Assembly (NCBI RefSeq): GCF_042685105.1 | Contig: NZ_JBHUMO010000044.1 | Location: 62,001 to 126,000, forward strand | DNA from: Enterococcus_G camelliae | Lineage (GTDB): Bacteria > Bacillota > Bacilli > Lactobacillales > Enterococcaceae | Length of the DNA stretch: 64,000 nt | Direction: 5' to 3' | Shown here: positions 16,402 through 25,793 of the stretch, one piece after another | Numbering within the stretch: the first letter of the stretch is position 1 | How the letters are laid out: each line of letters starts with the position of its first letter | Translations under genes and position numbers: made by a program | Notes under the pieces: model-generated | What the model was told of the DNA's origin: nothing | Databases searched by the model: none | The model's input: only the letters and a program-made list of their open reading frames with translations

Positions 16402-19395
16402 TTGATAAAGAAAGAATTTAAGAAAATTTGGCAAAACAAACTTTTATTTGTAACTGTAATTGTTGTCTCGTTGATTCCAATTCTCTATGCGAGTGTCTTT
16501 TTAAAGTCGATTTGGGATCCCTATGGCAACATGGGTGAACTTCCTGTTGCTGTGGTCAACTTGGACCAGTCCGTTGATTTTCAAGGAAAGACGTTAAGTG
16601 TCGGTAGTGAACTAGTCGACAACTTGAAGAAAAATGATGATTTGGGATGGCATTTTGTTTCGAAGGATGCTGCAAAACAAGGGTTAAAAGACCGTAAATA
16701 TTATATGGTTGTCACAATACCAAAGGATTTCTCTAAAAATGCTTCCACCGTTTTAGATAGCGATCCGGAAAAAATGAATTTAAAATATGAAACAAACGCT
16801 GGTGTCAACTATCTTGGTGAAGTAGTTAGTGACAATGCAATGAAACAACTCAAAGCACAAGTTAGTGAAAAAGTAACCAAGTCTTATGCTACGGCTATAA
16901 TTTCTACTATTAATGAATTAGGAAAAGGAATGAATACAGCAGCTGAAGGCTCAGAAAAATTAAATGATGGGGCCAATCAGGTGAATACTGGTGTTGGTAC
17001 ATTAGCTGAGAGCGTACCAACCTTGGCAGATGGTGTCAGCCAACTCGATAACGGCGCCGGCTCGTTAAAATCTGGTGTTAGTCAATACACAGCTGGTGTA
17101 GCCCAAGTTGCAGATGGTAGCAATCAATTGAATAACGGTGTTGGTCAACTAACTAGCCAACTACCAACTTTAACAAATGGCTTGAGTGCATTAGGTACTG
17201 GTGCAAATAGCTTGTCAGCTGGTTTAACCCAATATACCGGTGGCGTTGCCCAAGTTGCGAATGGTAGCACCCAATTAAACAATGGCGTTGGACAATTAGC
17301 TAGCCAACTGCCAACATTGACAAATGGCTTAGGTGCATTGGGTACAGGAGCCAACACTCTAACTAGCGGTTTAAAAACTTATACGGACGGTGTGACAAAG
17401 ATAGCAGCTGGCAATCAACAATTAGCTGATAACGTACCAGAAATAGTTAAAGGAATTTCGCAGTTGACGGATGGAGCCAATAAACTATCAGCTAGTTTAG
17501 GCCAAGTAAGCTTGTCAGAAACAGACAAAAATAATCTCTTAGCCTATGTAAACGGCGTTCAAACATATCTCACATCAGTCAACAGTTCATTAGAAAATAT
17601 CGATTTATCGCAGTTGGCAAATATTGGTCAATTAGAAGATGCATTTACCAGTGTAGCATCAGATTTAACGAATGTTGGTAACAATTTACTTGCGATTAAA
17701 AATAATCTTACATCCGCAACTACAGCAGATGTACAATCCAATACAACCGCTGTAGTAACATCTCTTGCTCAAAATGGTGTGACTTTAACAGGAGCACAAC
17801 AAGCAGCCGTTGCAAAATCATTAGAAAACAATGTAGCAAATAGTCAAGTACTTGCTCTAGTAAATAATCAACTGACGGAAGCGAACACAAACTTAACTAG
17901 TGTCAAGGAAACATTAACAGCAATTCAAGCATCTTTTGGTACAATTGATACCTCTTCACTTAATCAATTAAGTACCTTAAAAGAAAAAACAAGTATATTA
18001 GCTGAAAATACCGATGCTGCTTCTGTAGGATTAACTAAAACAATCTCAGGAATTTATACAGTTGCTAACGAAGGTGTACCAGCTATTAACAAACTTGCTG
18101 CTGGATTAACTCAACTGAATAGTCAAACTCCAAGTTTAACTGCTGCAGTTGACAACCTATCCGCTGGCGGCAAACAACTAGTCGCTAATTCATCAAAATT
18201 AACAAGTGGGGCCAACCAATTGGCGAGTGGCTTAAAAGAAGTTAACGCCAAAACACCAACCTTAACTAACGGTGTCTCTCAATTAGCTGATGGTCTCTCA
18301 CAAGTTGCTACAGGTGCAAACACACTTAACAATAATTCAGCTCAATTAACAAGTGGGGCCAATCAGTTAGCGAATGGGTTAAACACAGTCAATGAAAAGA
18401 CGCCTGCACTAGCTTCAGGTGTAAACCAATTGGCGAACGGTGTCTCAACCTTGGCGAATGGTGCAAACACGTTAAACAGTAAATCAGGCGAATTAAATGA
18501 TGGTACTGCTAAACTTGCCGATGGTTTAGATACATTGAATGGTAAAATTCCATCACTTTCTTCTGGTGTATTAAAACTAAAAGATGGTACGGGTCAATTA
18601 GCAGATGGTACCAATGAATTAGCAACCAAATTAAAAGATGGTTCAGCGAAAATCAATGATCTTTCACTTGGCGACAAAAATGCAGAAATGATTGCAAATC
18701 CAGATAAAGAAACACAAACGAAATATAGTAGCGTGCCAAACTATGGTCATGCCTTAGCACCATATTTTATGAGCGTTTCACTCTTTGTAGGATCTTTAGT
18801 CTTCAACTTTGTTTACCCAATTCGTAAAATTGCTGATCGCAAAGGTGCAACTGCTAGTCAATGGTATCGCAGTAAAGTAACGATTGGCGGAATTGTTTCA
18901 ACAACAATGGCATTGATTATTGGTACCGTCATGCAAATGATTGGTTTAGATGTCGCAAATCAACTGCAATTCTATGGAATTCTGCTTGCTACTGCATGGG
19001 TTAATATGTTCTTAATCATGTTCTTAGCAATGAGTTTTGATAATCCAGGCCGTTTCATCGCCGTTTTATTACTAGTTGTTCAATTAGGTTCGGCTGGTGG
19101 TGTCTTCCCAATGGAAATTACAAGTCATTTCTATAACGCTGTTCATCCATATATACCGATGACCTATTCAATTTATGGCTTACGTCAAGCAATCTCCACT
19201 GGTTTAGGTACCCACACCTATGTCCAATCATTGACAATCTTACTTGTCTTAGTGGTTGCGTTACTTGCTCTTTTACGTTTGTCGATGCAAATTCTCTTCA
19301 AACGTGGCTTAGTGGGTTACTCACAATTACACAATACGCAAAAACTTTTGGATGATGATTACGTAAACAAACGCGAAAAATATACTTTATGGTAA
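16402..19395 (+). CDS. very large YhgE/Pip-family membrane protein
   Basis: 997 residues. One N-terminal membrane helix (LLFVTVIVVSLIPILYASVFL), a ~750-residue extracytoplasmic region rich in repeats of the type GxxQLxxGxxxLxxG (predicted long helical/coiled stalk), and a C-terminal block of about five membrane helices from residue ~765. This is the YhgE/phage-infection-protein architecture; family members are phage receptors in lactococci and enterococci or are linked to type VII secretion-like export. The start at TTG 16402 is 9 bases from AGGGGG; ATG 16396 is only 3 bases away and less likely. It follows, and probably is regulated by, the Rrf2 gene. Confidence 0.85.
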   Translation: MIKKEFKKIWQNKLLFVTVIVVSLIPILYASVFLKSIWDPYGNMGELPVAVVNLDQSVDFQGKTLSVGSELVDNLKKNDDLGWHFVSKDAAKQGLKDRKYYMVVTIPKDFSKNASTVLDSDPEKMNLKYETNAGVNYLGEVVSDNAMKQLKAQVSEKVTKSYATAIISTINELGKGMNTAAEGSEKLNDGANQVNTGVGTLAESVPTLADGVSQLDNGAGSLKSGVSQYTAGVAQVADGSNQLNNGVGQLTSQLPTLTNGLSALGTGANSLSAGLTQYTGGVAQVANGSTQLNNGVGQLASQLPTLTNGLGALGTGANTLTSGLKTYTDGVTKIAAGNQQLADNVPEIVKGISQLTDGANKLSASLGQVSLSETDKNNLLAYVNGVQTYLTSVNSSLENIDLSQLANIGQLEDAFTSVASDLTNVGNNLLAIKNNLTSATTADVQSNTTAVVTSLAQNGVTLTGAQQAAVAKSLENNVANSQVLALVNNQLTEANTNLTSVKETLTAIQASFGTIDTSSLNQLSTLKEKTSILAENTDAASVGLTKTISGIYTVANEGVPAINKLAAGLTQLNSQTPSLTAAVDNLSAGGKQLVANSSKLTSGANQLASGLKEVNAKTPTLTNGVSQLADGLSQVATGANTLNNNSAQLTSGANQLANGLNTVNEKTPALASGVNQLANGVSTLANGANTLNSKSGELNDGTAKLADGLDTLNGKIPSLSSGVLKLKDGTGQLADGTNELATKLKDGSAKINDLSLGDKNAEMIANPDKETQTKYSSVPNYGHALAPYFMSVSLFVGSLVFNFVYPIRKIADRKGATASQWYRSKVTIGGIVSTTMALIIGTVMQMIGLDVANQLQFYGILLATAWVNMFLIMFLAMSFDNPGRFIAVLLLVVQLGSAGGVFPMEITSHFYNAVHPYIPMTYSIYGLRQAISTGLGTHTYVQSLTILLVLVVALLALLRLSMQILFKRGLVGYSQLHNTQKLLDDDYVNKREKYTLW
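17086..17379 (+). repeat. two tandem 147-bp (49-residue) repeats inside the YhgE/Pip gene
   Basis: Two consecutive 49-residue units, each starting YT(A/G)GVAQVA and ending GANxLxxGLxx, are about 80% identical at the protein level and clearly similar in DNA. Shorter degenerate units continue at 18120-18620. Confidence 0.8.
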
Positions 19396-19401
19396 AAAAA
19401 A

Positions 19402-19438
19402 AACTCCGATTAGCATTCATGCTAGTCGGAGCTTTTTT
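19402..19438. terminator. bidirectional terminator between YhgE/Pip and CapA-like genes
   Basis: Arms CTCCGATTAGCAT / (A)TGCTAGTCGGAG with A-run before and T-run after. Confidence 0.85.
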
Positions 19439-19445
19439 ATTTTAT

Positions 19446-20705
19446 TCAAAATTTGATATTTAATCGGTCCATTACTTCGTGGTAGCCTTGCTCAATGCGT
19501 TGTTGTTTCTCTGCTGAAACCTGATTGGCATACTTACCACCAGTGAGGTAGTCTTCGGCAAGAAACACTTGATAGTCGTATGCTTGATAGCCGGAAAAGG
19601 TTCGATTAATAGGCTCACGTGACACCCAAGTTGGATGGGCTTCTACTTTTGTTAACTGCGTTTGCTTTCCTTTCTTTTGAACCTCAACTGCCATAATGAC
19701 GCCTCTTTCAGTCCAATAGTTTTCGACCGTTTCATATCGTTGGTTGGAAAGTAAATTTCCCATTGAATAAATGATAAATTTTTTCTCGCCATCTTTCGTG
19801 ATTGTTTCCGTTGGTTCGACAACATGCGGGTGGCCGCCAAAAACGATATCCGCTCCCCAATCAACCATCTGACGATAGGTCGTTTGTTGCTCTTCTGTCG
19901 GTTCTAAGTTGTATTCGACACCGGCTTGCGGCATAACGATTGTCAGGTCCGCGAGCTGTTCTGCTTTTTTGATGTCCTTTTCTACCTTTGCCATCGTCAA
20001 ATCTTTTAGGTAATAATCATAATCTTTTTGGCTAATTGTGGCCTCAATTCCATTAAAACCATAACTAAAACCTAAGATTGCTACCTTGATTCCATTCACG
20101 TTTTTAACAAGAATTTCGTCTTTGTCGGTTGTATTTACGCCGAAAGGATCAAGGCCTGCTTTTTTAAAGACATTATACGTATAAACTAACCCTTCAATCC
20201 CGGTATCCAAAATATGATTATGTGCCAGATCAATCGCATCATACCCCGCATTTTTGATACTTTCAACGACCGCTTCGGGAGCGTTAAAGATTGGGTATCC
20301 TGCTAATTCTCGATTTGGATTAATTGTTCCCTCAAAATCCCCAAGTGCCAAATCGGCGGAAGAAATGAGCGGCGTAATTTGCTCATAATCATTGGCAAAA
20401 TCATATTTTTCACCATCAAAGGCACTTCCATAAACGCCATCATGGTACAACATGTCGCCACTTGCCATAATAGTGATTGACTGAGTTTGCTCGCTCTGAT
20501 TGTCTTTGCCTGTTGTTTTTTTAGTTGTAGGTGTACGCTTTGTTGTCGCCGTTGCTTGTGGCTGGTTTGTTTTCTTCGTTGGTTGATTGGTCACCAACAA
20601 ATAGCTACCAAAAACACTGGCAACTACCCCTCCTGTGAGAATAATGAGAAGCATTTTCTGTCTTTTTTTCTTTTGTTGCCGTTGTGTAAATTCCTTTCGA
20701 TTCAT
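19446..20705 (-). CDS. CapA/PgsA-type metallophosphoesterase-fold protein
   Basis: 419 residues. An N-terminal basic head and one membrane anchor (MLLIILTGGVVASVFGSYLLV) precede a Thr/Lys-rich linker and a CapA domain from ~75. The calcineurin-like metal ligands are visible: ASGDMLYHD, GDFEGTINP, DLAHNHILDTG and GGHPHVVEP. The protein should face the cell surface. CapA/PgsA proteins take part in poly-gamma-glutamate export, but no pgsB/pgsC is nearby, so the role here is unknown. ATG has AAAGGGA upstream. Monocistronic. Confidence 0.85.
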   Translation of the reverse strand: MNRKEFTQRQQKKKRQKMLLIILTGGVVASVFGSYLLVTNQPTKKTNQPQATATTKRTPTTKKTTGKDNQSEQTQSITIMASGDMLYHDGVYGSAFDGEKYDFANDYEQITPLISSADLALGDFEGTINPNRELAGYPIFNAPEAVVESIKNAGYDAIDLAHNHILDTGIEGLVYTYNVFKKAGLDPFGVNTTDKDEILVKNVNGIKVAILGFSYGFNGIEATISQKDYDYYLKDLTMAKVEKDIKKAEQLADLTIVMPQAGVEYNLEPTEEQQTTYRQMVDWGADIVFGGHPHVVEPTETITKDGEKKFIIYSMGNLLSNQRYETVENYWTERGVIMAVEVQKKGKQTQLTKVEAHPTWVSREPINRTFSGYQAYDYQVFLAEDYLTGGKYANQVSAEKQQRIEQGYHEVMDRLNIKF

Positions 20706-20838
20706 CCCTTTCCCCCCAAATTCTTTTTGAAACTGAGTGACGCCTCAAACCTAGTTACGTTCCTTCTATCTATTTAGTATACCAGTTCTTAGTGGTTTAC
20801 TACCAAGAAATCCAGTAAAAATGAATTGTTGCCAATCA

Positions 20839-20875
20839 AAAGCCCCCACTCTACAAACATGTAGAGTGGGGGCTT
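20839..20875 (-). terminator. terminator of the flavoprotein gene
   Basis: Perfect 14-bp stem AGCCCCCACTCTAC / GTAGAGTGGGGGCT with loop AAACAT, just after the stop codon. Confidence 0.8.
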
Positions 20876-20894
20876 GATATATAGGAAGCCTTGC

Positions 20895-22469
20895 TTATTT
20901 TTGTTCTTTTGCGTATGCTGCGGCTTGTTGTCCAGCTTGACGACCGAAAATAACGATTTCAGCTACTGAATTCCCGCCGATTCGATTTTGTCCATGTAAT
21001 CCGCCGGTCACCTCTCCAGCAGCATAGAGACCAGTGATTGGTTTGTTTTCCTTATTTATGACTTGAGTCTTCGTATTAATCTTCACACCACCCATTGTAT
21101 AGTGGATTCCTGGTGCAATCTTAATCGCATAATAGTTAGCTTGGTCCAATGGATGGTCCATTCCTGTTGTCCGTTGGAAAGCTGTATCTTGTTTGGTTGC
21201 AACTGCTTGATTCCAAGAGGTTACGGCATTTTCTAAATTACTAGCAGAAACGTTTATTTTGTTGGCTAGCTCTTTAATCGTTGCCCCTTCAGTTACATAG
21301 CCTTGTTTCGCATAAAACTCAATGGCTGTTGCACGTGATCGAACACCTTGATCAAAAATAAGGTACGCATATTTGCCTGATTGTTCATTGATGGCATTTG
21401 AAACCTTGTCACGGGTATCCAATTCATTGACAAAGCGGTTGCCTTCGCCATTCACAAGAATTGCTCCTTCTCCTCGGACTGCTTCACCAATCAAAATACC
21501 TTTATCTTGTTGTACGGTTGGATGAATTTGGATTTGATCCATATCCACCGTTTGGCCTCCAAGCTTTTCAATCATCTTGATACCATCGCCAGTGCTACCA
21601 ACTTGATTCGTTGTCACATAATTTTTTAGGTCTGGTCGATATTTTTCAATTAATTCTTTGCTTGCTCCAAACCCACCTGTTGTAACTACGACAGCTTTGC
21701 CTTTAATGGTGCGTGCTTTTTCACCTTGAACCTGTGCAGTCACTCCATTAACCACACCATCTTTTTCGTGAATTTTTGTTACATCGGTGTTTACGAAAAT
21801 AGGAATGTCACGTTTCGCAACGTTTTCCATCAATCCCTTAACTAAATAGCCCCCAATTGCGGAACCATCTGAAGGACGATGCGTACGTTTGACACTCATC
21901 CCACCCGTGATTGTTAAGTTGTCTAATTTAATGCCAATCCCATCTAACCAATCAATCGCATCCGCTGAATGGTCAACAAAATAACGTAGCATTTCTTTAT
22001 CGTTTGTTCCATGACCCCCTTTTAGCGTTTCTTCATAAAAGGCATCATTACTATCAGTAATTCCTTGTTCTTTTTGGAATTTTGTATTGGAAGCATTCAT
22101 TCCACTTGATGATTTTGAAGTATTTCCCCCTGCAATGGGCATTTTTTCTAGAATAACTGGATTTAAACCAGCATCTTTTGCCTCAATCGCCGCTGTCATT
22201 CCTGCGCCCCCTGCGCCAATGATAACAACATCATAAGAGCTTTTTAATTTGCTAGGATCTGTGTAAGGGGTACTTTCTTCTGATGCGCCCGCTGATTCCC
22301 CTGATTCTTTTTTGGACGCGCTCGAAGTAACGTCTTCTTCGCCTTTTTTGGTTTCCTCTGTTTTTTGTCGCTCTCCTCTTGGTGCATCGGCTTTAAAAAC
22401 TGCACAACCAGAAACACCTAGACCCAATAACGCCAATGTTACCAAACTTAAAATTTTTTTCTTTTTCAT
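20895..22469 (-). CDS. lipoprotein FAD-dependent reductase (flavocytochrome c / fumarate reductase flavoprotein family)
   Basis: 524 residues. A lipoprotein signal peptide ends in the lipobox LGVSGC (Cys22), followed by a Glu/Ser-rich linker, so the enzyme is predicted outside the membrane. The FAD motif is VVIIGAGGAGMTAAIEA; further family motifs are GGNTSKSSSGMN, HPTVQ, GEAVRGEGAILVN and the C-terminal GLYAAGEVTGGLHGQNRIGGNS. It has neither a heme-binding CxxCH nor a flavinylated FMN-binding domain, so its electron donor must be another protein or a soluble flavin. Likely reaction: reduction of fumarate or a similar enoate. It stands alone with its own terminator. Confidence 0.85.
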   Translation of the reverse strand: MKKKKILSLVTLALLGLGVSGCAVFKADAPRGERQKTEETKKGEEDVTSSASKKESGESAGASEESTPYTDPSKLKSSYDVVIIGAGGAGMTAAIEAKDAGLNPVILEKMPIAGGNTSKSSSGMNASNTKFQKEQGITDSNDAFYEETLKGGHGTNDKEMLRYFVDHSADAIDWLDGIGIKLDNLTITGGMSVKRTHRPSDGSAIGGYLVKGLMENVAKRDIPIFVNTDVTKIHEKDGVVNGVTAQVQGEKARTIKGKAVVVTTGGFGASKELIEKYRPDLKNYVTTNQVGSTGDGIKMIEKLGGQTVDMDQIQIHPTVQQDKGILIGEAVRGEGAILVNGEGNRFVNELDTRDKVSNAINEQSGKYAYLIFDQGVRSRATAIEFYAKQGYVTEGATIKELANKINVSASNLENAVTSWNQAVATKQDTAFQRTTGMDHPLDQANYYAIKIAPGIHYTMGGVKINTKTQVINKENKPITGLYAAGEVTGGLHGQNRIGGNSVAEIVIFGRQAGQQAAAYAKEQK

Positions 22470-22824
22470 TTATCTCTACCCTTTCCTTCCCTATAATTTT
22501 CCCACTGCTACTGTATCAAAGAGATTGTGAAATTTCAATCAATTTTATAGCATTATGATAGAAAAATGAAAAGAAAAACCAATAAAACGCTTCATTTTAA
22601 TTGTGATTTAATAAACTTTTCAATCAATTGCTTGCTTTTATTCTTCTCAAGTTGGCCTTCGAATAAAAGGATTTTATGCAAAAGAACGAAATTGTCTAAC
22701 CATCAAAAGAAAACGGCTGAATTTAGTTGACTTTTTTATCTTTGAGCACTAATATACAATTCTGATTGGCCTTTTTTGCAATCGATTTTGAAAGATTGCT
22801 CTTTCATCTGGGAGGAATGTTTTT
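22470..22824. other. intergenic region upstream of kimA
   Basis: This 355-base AT-rich stretch contains an 8-bp hairpin (TTTTATTC/GAATAAAA, 22636-22668) and the kimA promoter. I looked for the conserved c-di-AMP (ydaO) riboswitch core expected in front of Bacillus kimA and see no match. Confidence 0.5.
22727..22755 (+). promoter_or_regulatory. sigma-A-type promoter of kimA
   Basis: TTGACT (22727-22732), 17 bases, TAATAT (22750-22755), about 70 bases upstream of the start codon. Confidence 0.65.
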
Positions 22825-24648
22825 GTGAATATGTTAAAAAGGTTATTGGTGGGTAAACCCCTAAAATCAGCAGAAAACGATGGTCAAAAACTGAATCGTT
22901 TTGCTGCATTAGCTCTGTTATCTTCTGATGCCTTGTCTTCAATTGCTTATGGAACAGAACAAATTGTCGTCGTCTTAGTGGCTTTGTCGTCAGCGGCGAT
23001 TTGGTATTCATTGCCAATTGCGGCTTTTGTAATTATTTTATTGATTTCTTTGACCTTATCTTACCGACAAATCATCCACGCTTACCCACATGGTGGCGGC
23101 GCCTATGTTGTTAGTAGTGAAAACTTAGGAAAAAATGCTGGTTTAGTTGCTGGTGGTTCCTTATTAGTCGACTATATGCTGACTGTAGCTGTTTCGGTTT
23201 CAGCTGGAGCTGAAGCGATTATTTCTGCCATCCCGGCATTGTCAGCTCATCAGGTGGCAATATCTGTCGTCATTGTTTTATTGATTATGATGATGAATTT
23301 ACGAGGTTTGAGGGAGTCTGCTAGTTTGTTGATGATTCCTGTCTACACGTTTATTACAATCATTACGTTGTTGATTGTTTTTGGCTTCTTCAAAATTTTG
23401 ACTGGGGCTGCGCCGTTCCATGCTACTGCAGTCGTAGGTACAGCCGTTCCGGGTGTGACGATTGCGTTGATTCTACGTGCCTTTTCATCAGGTTCCTCTT
23501 CATTAACTGGGGTTGAGGCCATTAGCAATGCCGTTCCTTTCTTTAAACGACCACGTGCCAAAAATGCAGCAAGTACCTTGGCAATGATGGCTACAATCTT
23601 AGGGTTCTTCTTTGTCGGCATCACCTTTATCAACTATTGGTACGGAATTATTCCAGAAGCCGAGGTCACCGTCCTTTCTCAAATTGGGAAAGCTGTCTTT
23701 GGATCAGGATTTATGTTTTATCTATTGCAATTCTCGACTGCTTTGATTTTAGCTGTAGCAGCGAACACTGGCTTCTCTGCCTTTCCTGTTTTGGCTTACA
23801 ATTTATCCAAAGATAAATTCATGCCCCACATGTACCAAGATCGCGGAGATCGTCTAGGCTATTCAAATGGAATTATTACCCTTGCCTTAGGGTCGATTGT
23901 GTTACTGTTTATTTTCCAAGGTTCGACAGAACGATTGATTCCTCTTTATTCGATTGGTGTTTTCACGCCATTTGCTTTATCCCAAACTGGGATGGTTGTT
24001 AAATGGCGCCGTGAAGGAGAAAAATGGCTTCGTAAGTCGATTGCCAATATTAGCGGTGCGTTGATTTCTTATGCCATTATTGCGATTCTTTTCGTTTACC
24101 GCTTGGCAGATATTTGGCCTTATTTCATTATCATGCCAATCTTGCTTTTTATTTTCTATAAAATTAATGGCCATTATAAAAATGTGGCTGAGCAATTACG
24201 CTTGGCTCCAGAAGCTGAGTTACATGACTATGCTGGAAATACTGTCATTGTTTTGGTCGGAAATGTCACGCAAGTAAATATCGGTGCCTTAAACTATGCT
24301 CGTTCGATCGGTGATTATGTCGTGGCGATGCATGTATCCTTAGATGAAGACTTGAAAAAAGAGCAAGAAATCGAACGGGAATTCAAGCAACACTTTCCTG
24401 ACGTGCGCTTCTCGGTCGTTCACTCTTCATATCGCTCCATCGAGACACCAATTGTCCGTTATGTTGAGCGTGTCAGTAACCATGCGAGTCAACAAAACTA
24501 CACGACAACTGTTCTTGTTCCTCAGTTTGTTCCGAACAAACGTTGGCAAAATATTCTTCATAACCAAACAAGTTTACGCTTACGTTTGCGACTAGCAACT
24601 CGTAAAAATATTATTTTAGCTACTTATAGTTACAATTTAGAAAAATAA
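22825..24648 (+). CDS. kimA: KimA-type high-affinity potassium importer (APC superfamily)
   Basis: 607 residues, the same length as Bacillus subtilis KimA, with long collinear identity by eye: LVGKPLKS, ALLSSDALSSIAYGTEQI, SYRQIIHAYPHGGGAYVVS, GGSLLVDYMLTVAVSVSAG, RAFSSGSSSLTGVEAISNA and the C-terminal NKRWQNILHNQTS. About 12 membrane helices are followed by a ~150-residue cytoplasmic domain (from VIVLVGNVTQV). It imports K+ by proton symport and in Bacillus is inhibited by c-di-AMP. The GTG start has GGGAGG about 10 bases upstream. Monocistronic, with strong promoter and terminator. Confidence 0.88.
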   Translation: MNMLKRLLVGKPLKSAENDGQKLNRFAALALLSSDALSSIAYGTEQIVVVLVALSSAAIWYSLPIAAFVIILLISLTLSYRQIIHAYPHGGGAYVVSSENLGKNAGLVAGGSLLVDYMLTVAVSVSAGAEAIISAIPALSAHQVAISVVIVLLIMMMNLRGLRESASLLMIPVYTFITIITLLIVFGFFKILTGAAPFHATAVVGTAVPGVTIALILRAFSSGSSSLTGVEAISNAVPFFKRPRAKNAASTLAMMATILGFFFVGITFINYWYGIIPEAEVTVLSQIGKAVFGSGFMFYLLQFSTALILAVAANTGFSAFPVLAYNLSKDKFMPHMYQDRGDRLGYSNGIITLALGSIVLLFIFQGSTERLIPLYSIGVFTPFALSQTGMVVKWRREGEKWLRKSIANISGALISYAIIAILFVYRLADIWPYFIIMPILLFIFYKINGHYKNVAEQLRLAPEAELHDYAGNTVIVLVGNVTQVNIGALNYARSIGDYVVAMHVSLDEDLKKEQEIEREFKQHFPDVRFSVVHSSYRSIETPIVRYVERVSNHASQQNYTTTVLVPQFVPNKRWQNILHNQTSLRLRLRLATRKNIILATYSYNLEK

Positions 24649-24652
24649 ACAA

Positions 24653-24701
24653 ACCTGTGGCACAGGTCATCACAACTAGATGACTTGTGCCACAGGTCTT
24701 T
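24653..24701 (+). terminator. terminator of kimA
   Basis: Long stem with arms ACCTGTGGCACA-GTCATC / GATGAC-TGTGCCACAGGT followed by TCTTTT; it also lies directly after the convergent DUF871 gene stop. Confidence 0.8.
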
Positions 24702-25793
24702 TCATGATTGTAACGTCAAACCAAATTTTGACCAAGGCTGGATAAACGACAACAAGAAGCGCTCTTCTTCTGGAATTCTCCCCACCAAGTTCTTACGATC
24801 GTCTTGGTGTGCCTCTAATACAATTTGTAATTCATTTTTGTAACGACCAAATTGATTGTTTCCAATCACCACATCTCCAACAACAAACTCTTGTTTATTG
24901 TCATGCGCAGGATTCGGTTTATCTTGATACTTCACACGGACTTGTGTGGAGCGGATCACGGTATTCGAAATATCTCCCCGACGAAAATGACCAGTTTCAC
25001 GCAGAATCGTTTCCTCAATTGGTTGGATCTGCTCTACTGGTAAAACAGCTAAGTCTAATTTGTAGCGATTCACCGCTGCCACCATCGCCAATTCTTCATC
25101 CGTTGCATATGCATTCCCAATAATCACGACATCAATGAGACCTGTCGCGAACAAATGCTTTGTCTGAACGGCAATGGGCAAATCTCGGTGCATCTCTAAC
25201 GTGGGTAGCCCATCATTGACACTCCAAGGACCCATATTCCCCGTTTTTGAAGAAACAAAAGCTGCTGTCTTAATGCCATGTTTTTTGAAGCGTTGACTAC
25301 AGGCGACAAAGAAATCATAAGGCAAGCCTGTCCCCCTTTGAGGATAAAAGTTATGACAACCATATAAGAAGGGTTCATTCGCTTGGTAAGAAAGAATATT
25401 TTCTAGATAGGCAACATTATTACTCATATTTAGTTCAATTGCTAAATGAAATGGGTTATAGGTCAACATCGCTTCACGATTGCCATCGAAGCCCTCATCT
25501 AGGCGAATCACATCGGCGCCTAGTTCGGCAAAAAAATCCAATTGATCATAAGAAATGTTGAGTTGTTGGAAGATTGATGGTGCAATATCAAGGCATACCT
25601 CAAACCCATTTTCTTTGGCTACCCGGATAATCGCTTGAAATTTATTTTTTACGACAGTTGGTTCATTTCCTACTTCCAGCATACTCATAAAAAGGCGGGT
25701 ATACCCAAGCTTTGCAGCCTTTTCTAAATAATGTTTGTCTTGTTCAAACACACTATGGTCTGGATAGATTGAGATTCCGATTTCACGTTTCAT
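24702..25793 (-). CDS. DUF871 / MupG-like TIM-barrel protein (6-phospho-N-acetylmuramidase family)
   Basis: 363 residues, starting MKREIGISIYPDHSVFEQDK. The N-terminal ~240 residues form a TIM barrel (LGYTRLFMSMLEV, GADVIRLDEGFDG, CHNFYPQRGTGL) and a smaller C-terminal cyclophilin-like domain follows. Staphylococcus aureus MupG of this family splits MurNAc-6-phosphate-GlcNAc; other members have no known activity. It is the last gene of the PTS operon and overlaps the GH1 gene by 4 bases (ATGA). With a PTS and a GH1 enzyme it may act on a phosphorylated disaccharide containing a lactyl or related group; this is inference. Confidence 0.78.
   Translation of the reverse strand: MKREIGISIYPDHSVFEQDKHYLEKAAKLGYTRLFMSMLEVGNEPTVVKNKFQAIIRVAKENGFEVCLDIAPSIFQQLNISYDQLDFFAELGADVIRLDEGFDGNREAMLTYNPFHLAIELNMSNNVAYLENILSYQANEPFLYGCHNFYPQRGTGLPYDFFVACSQRFKKHGIKTAAFVSSKTGNMGPWSVNDGLPTLEMHRDLPIAVQTKHLFATGLIDVVIIGNAYATDEELAMVAAVNRYKLDLAVLPVEQIQPIEETILRETGHFRRGDISNTVIRSTQVRVKYQDKPNPAHDNKQEFVVGDVVIGNNQFGRYKNELQIVLEAHQDDRKNLVGRIPEEERFLLSFIQPWSKFGLTLQS

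Noticed and set aside
17086..18620. Genomic minisatellite
   Set aside because: The repetition is in frame and follows a protein heptad/GxxxL pattern; it is the stalk of the YhgE/Pip protein.
19446..20705. Poly-gamma-glutamate capsule locus
   Set aside because: Only the CapA-like gene is present; no ligase or PgsC-type partner is nearby.
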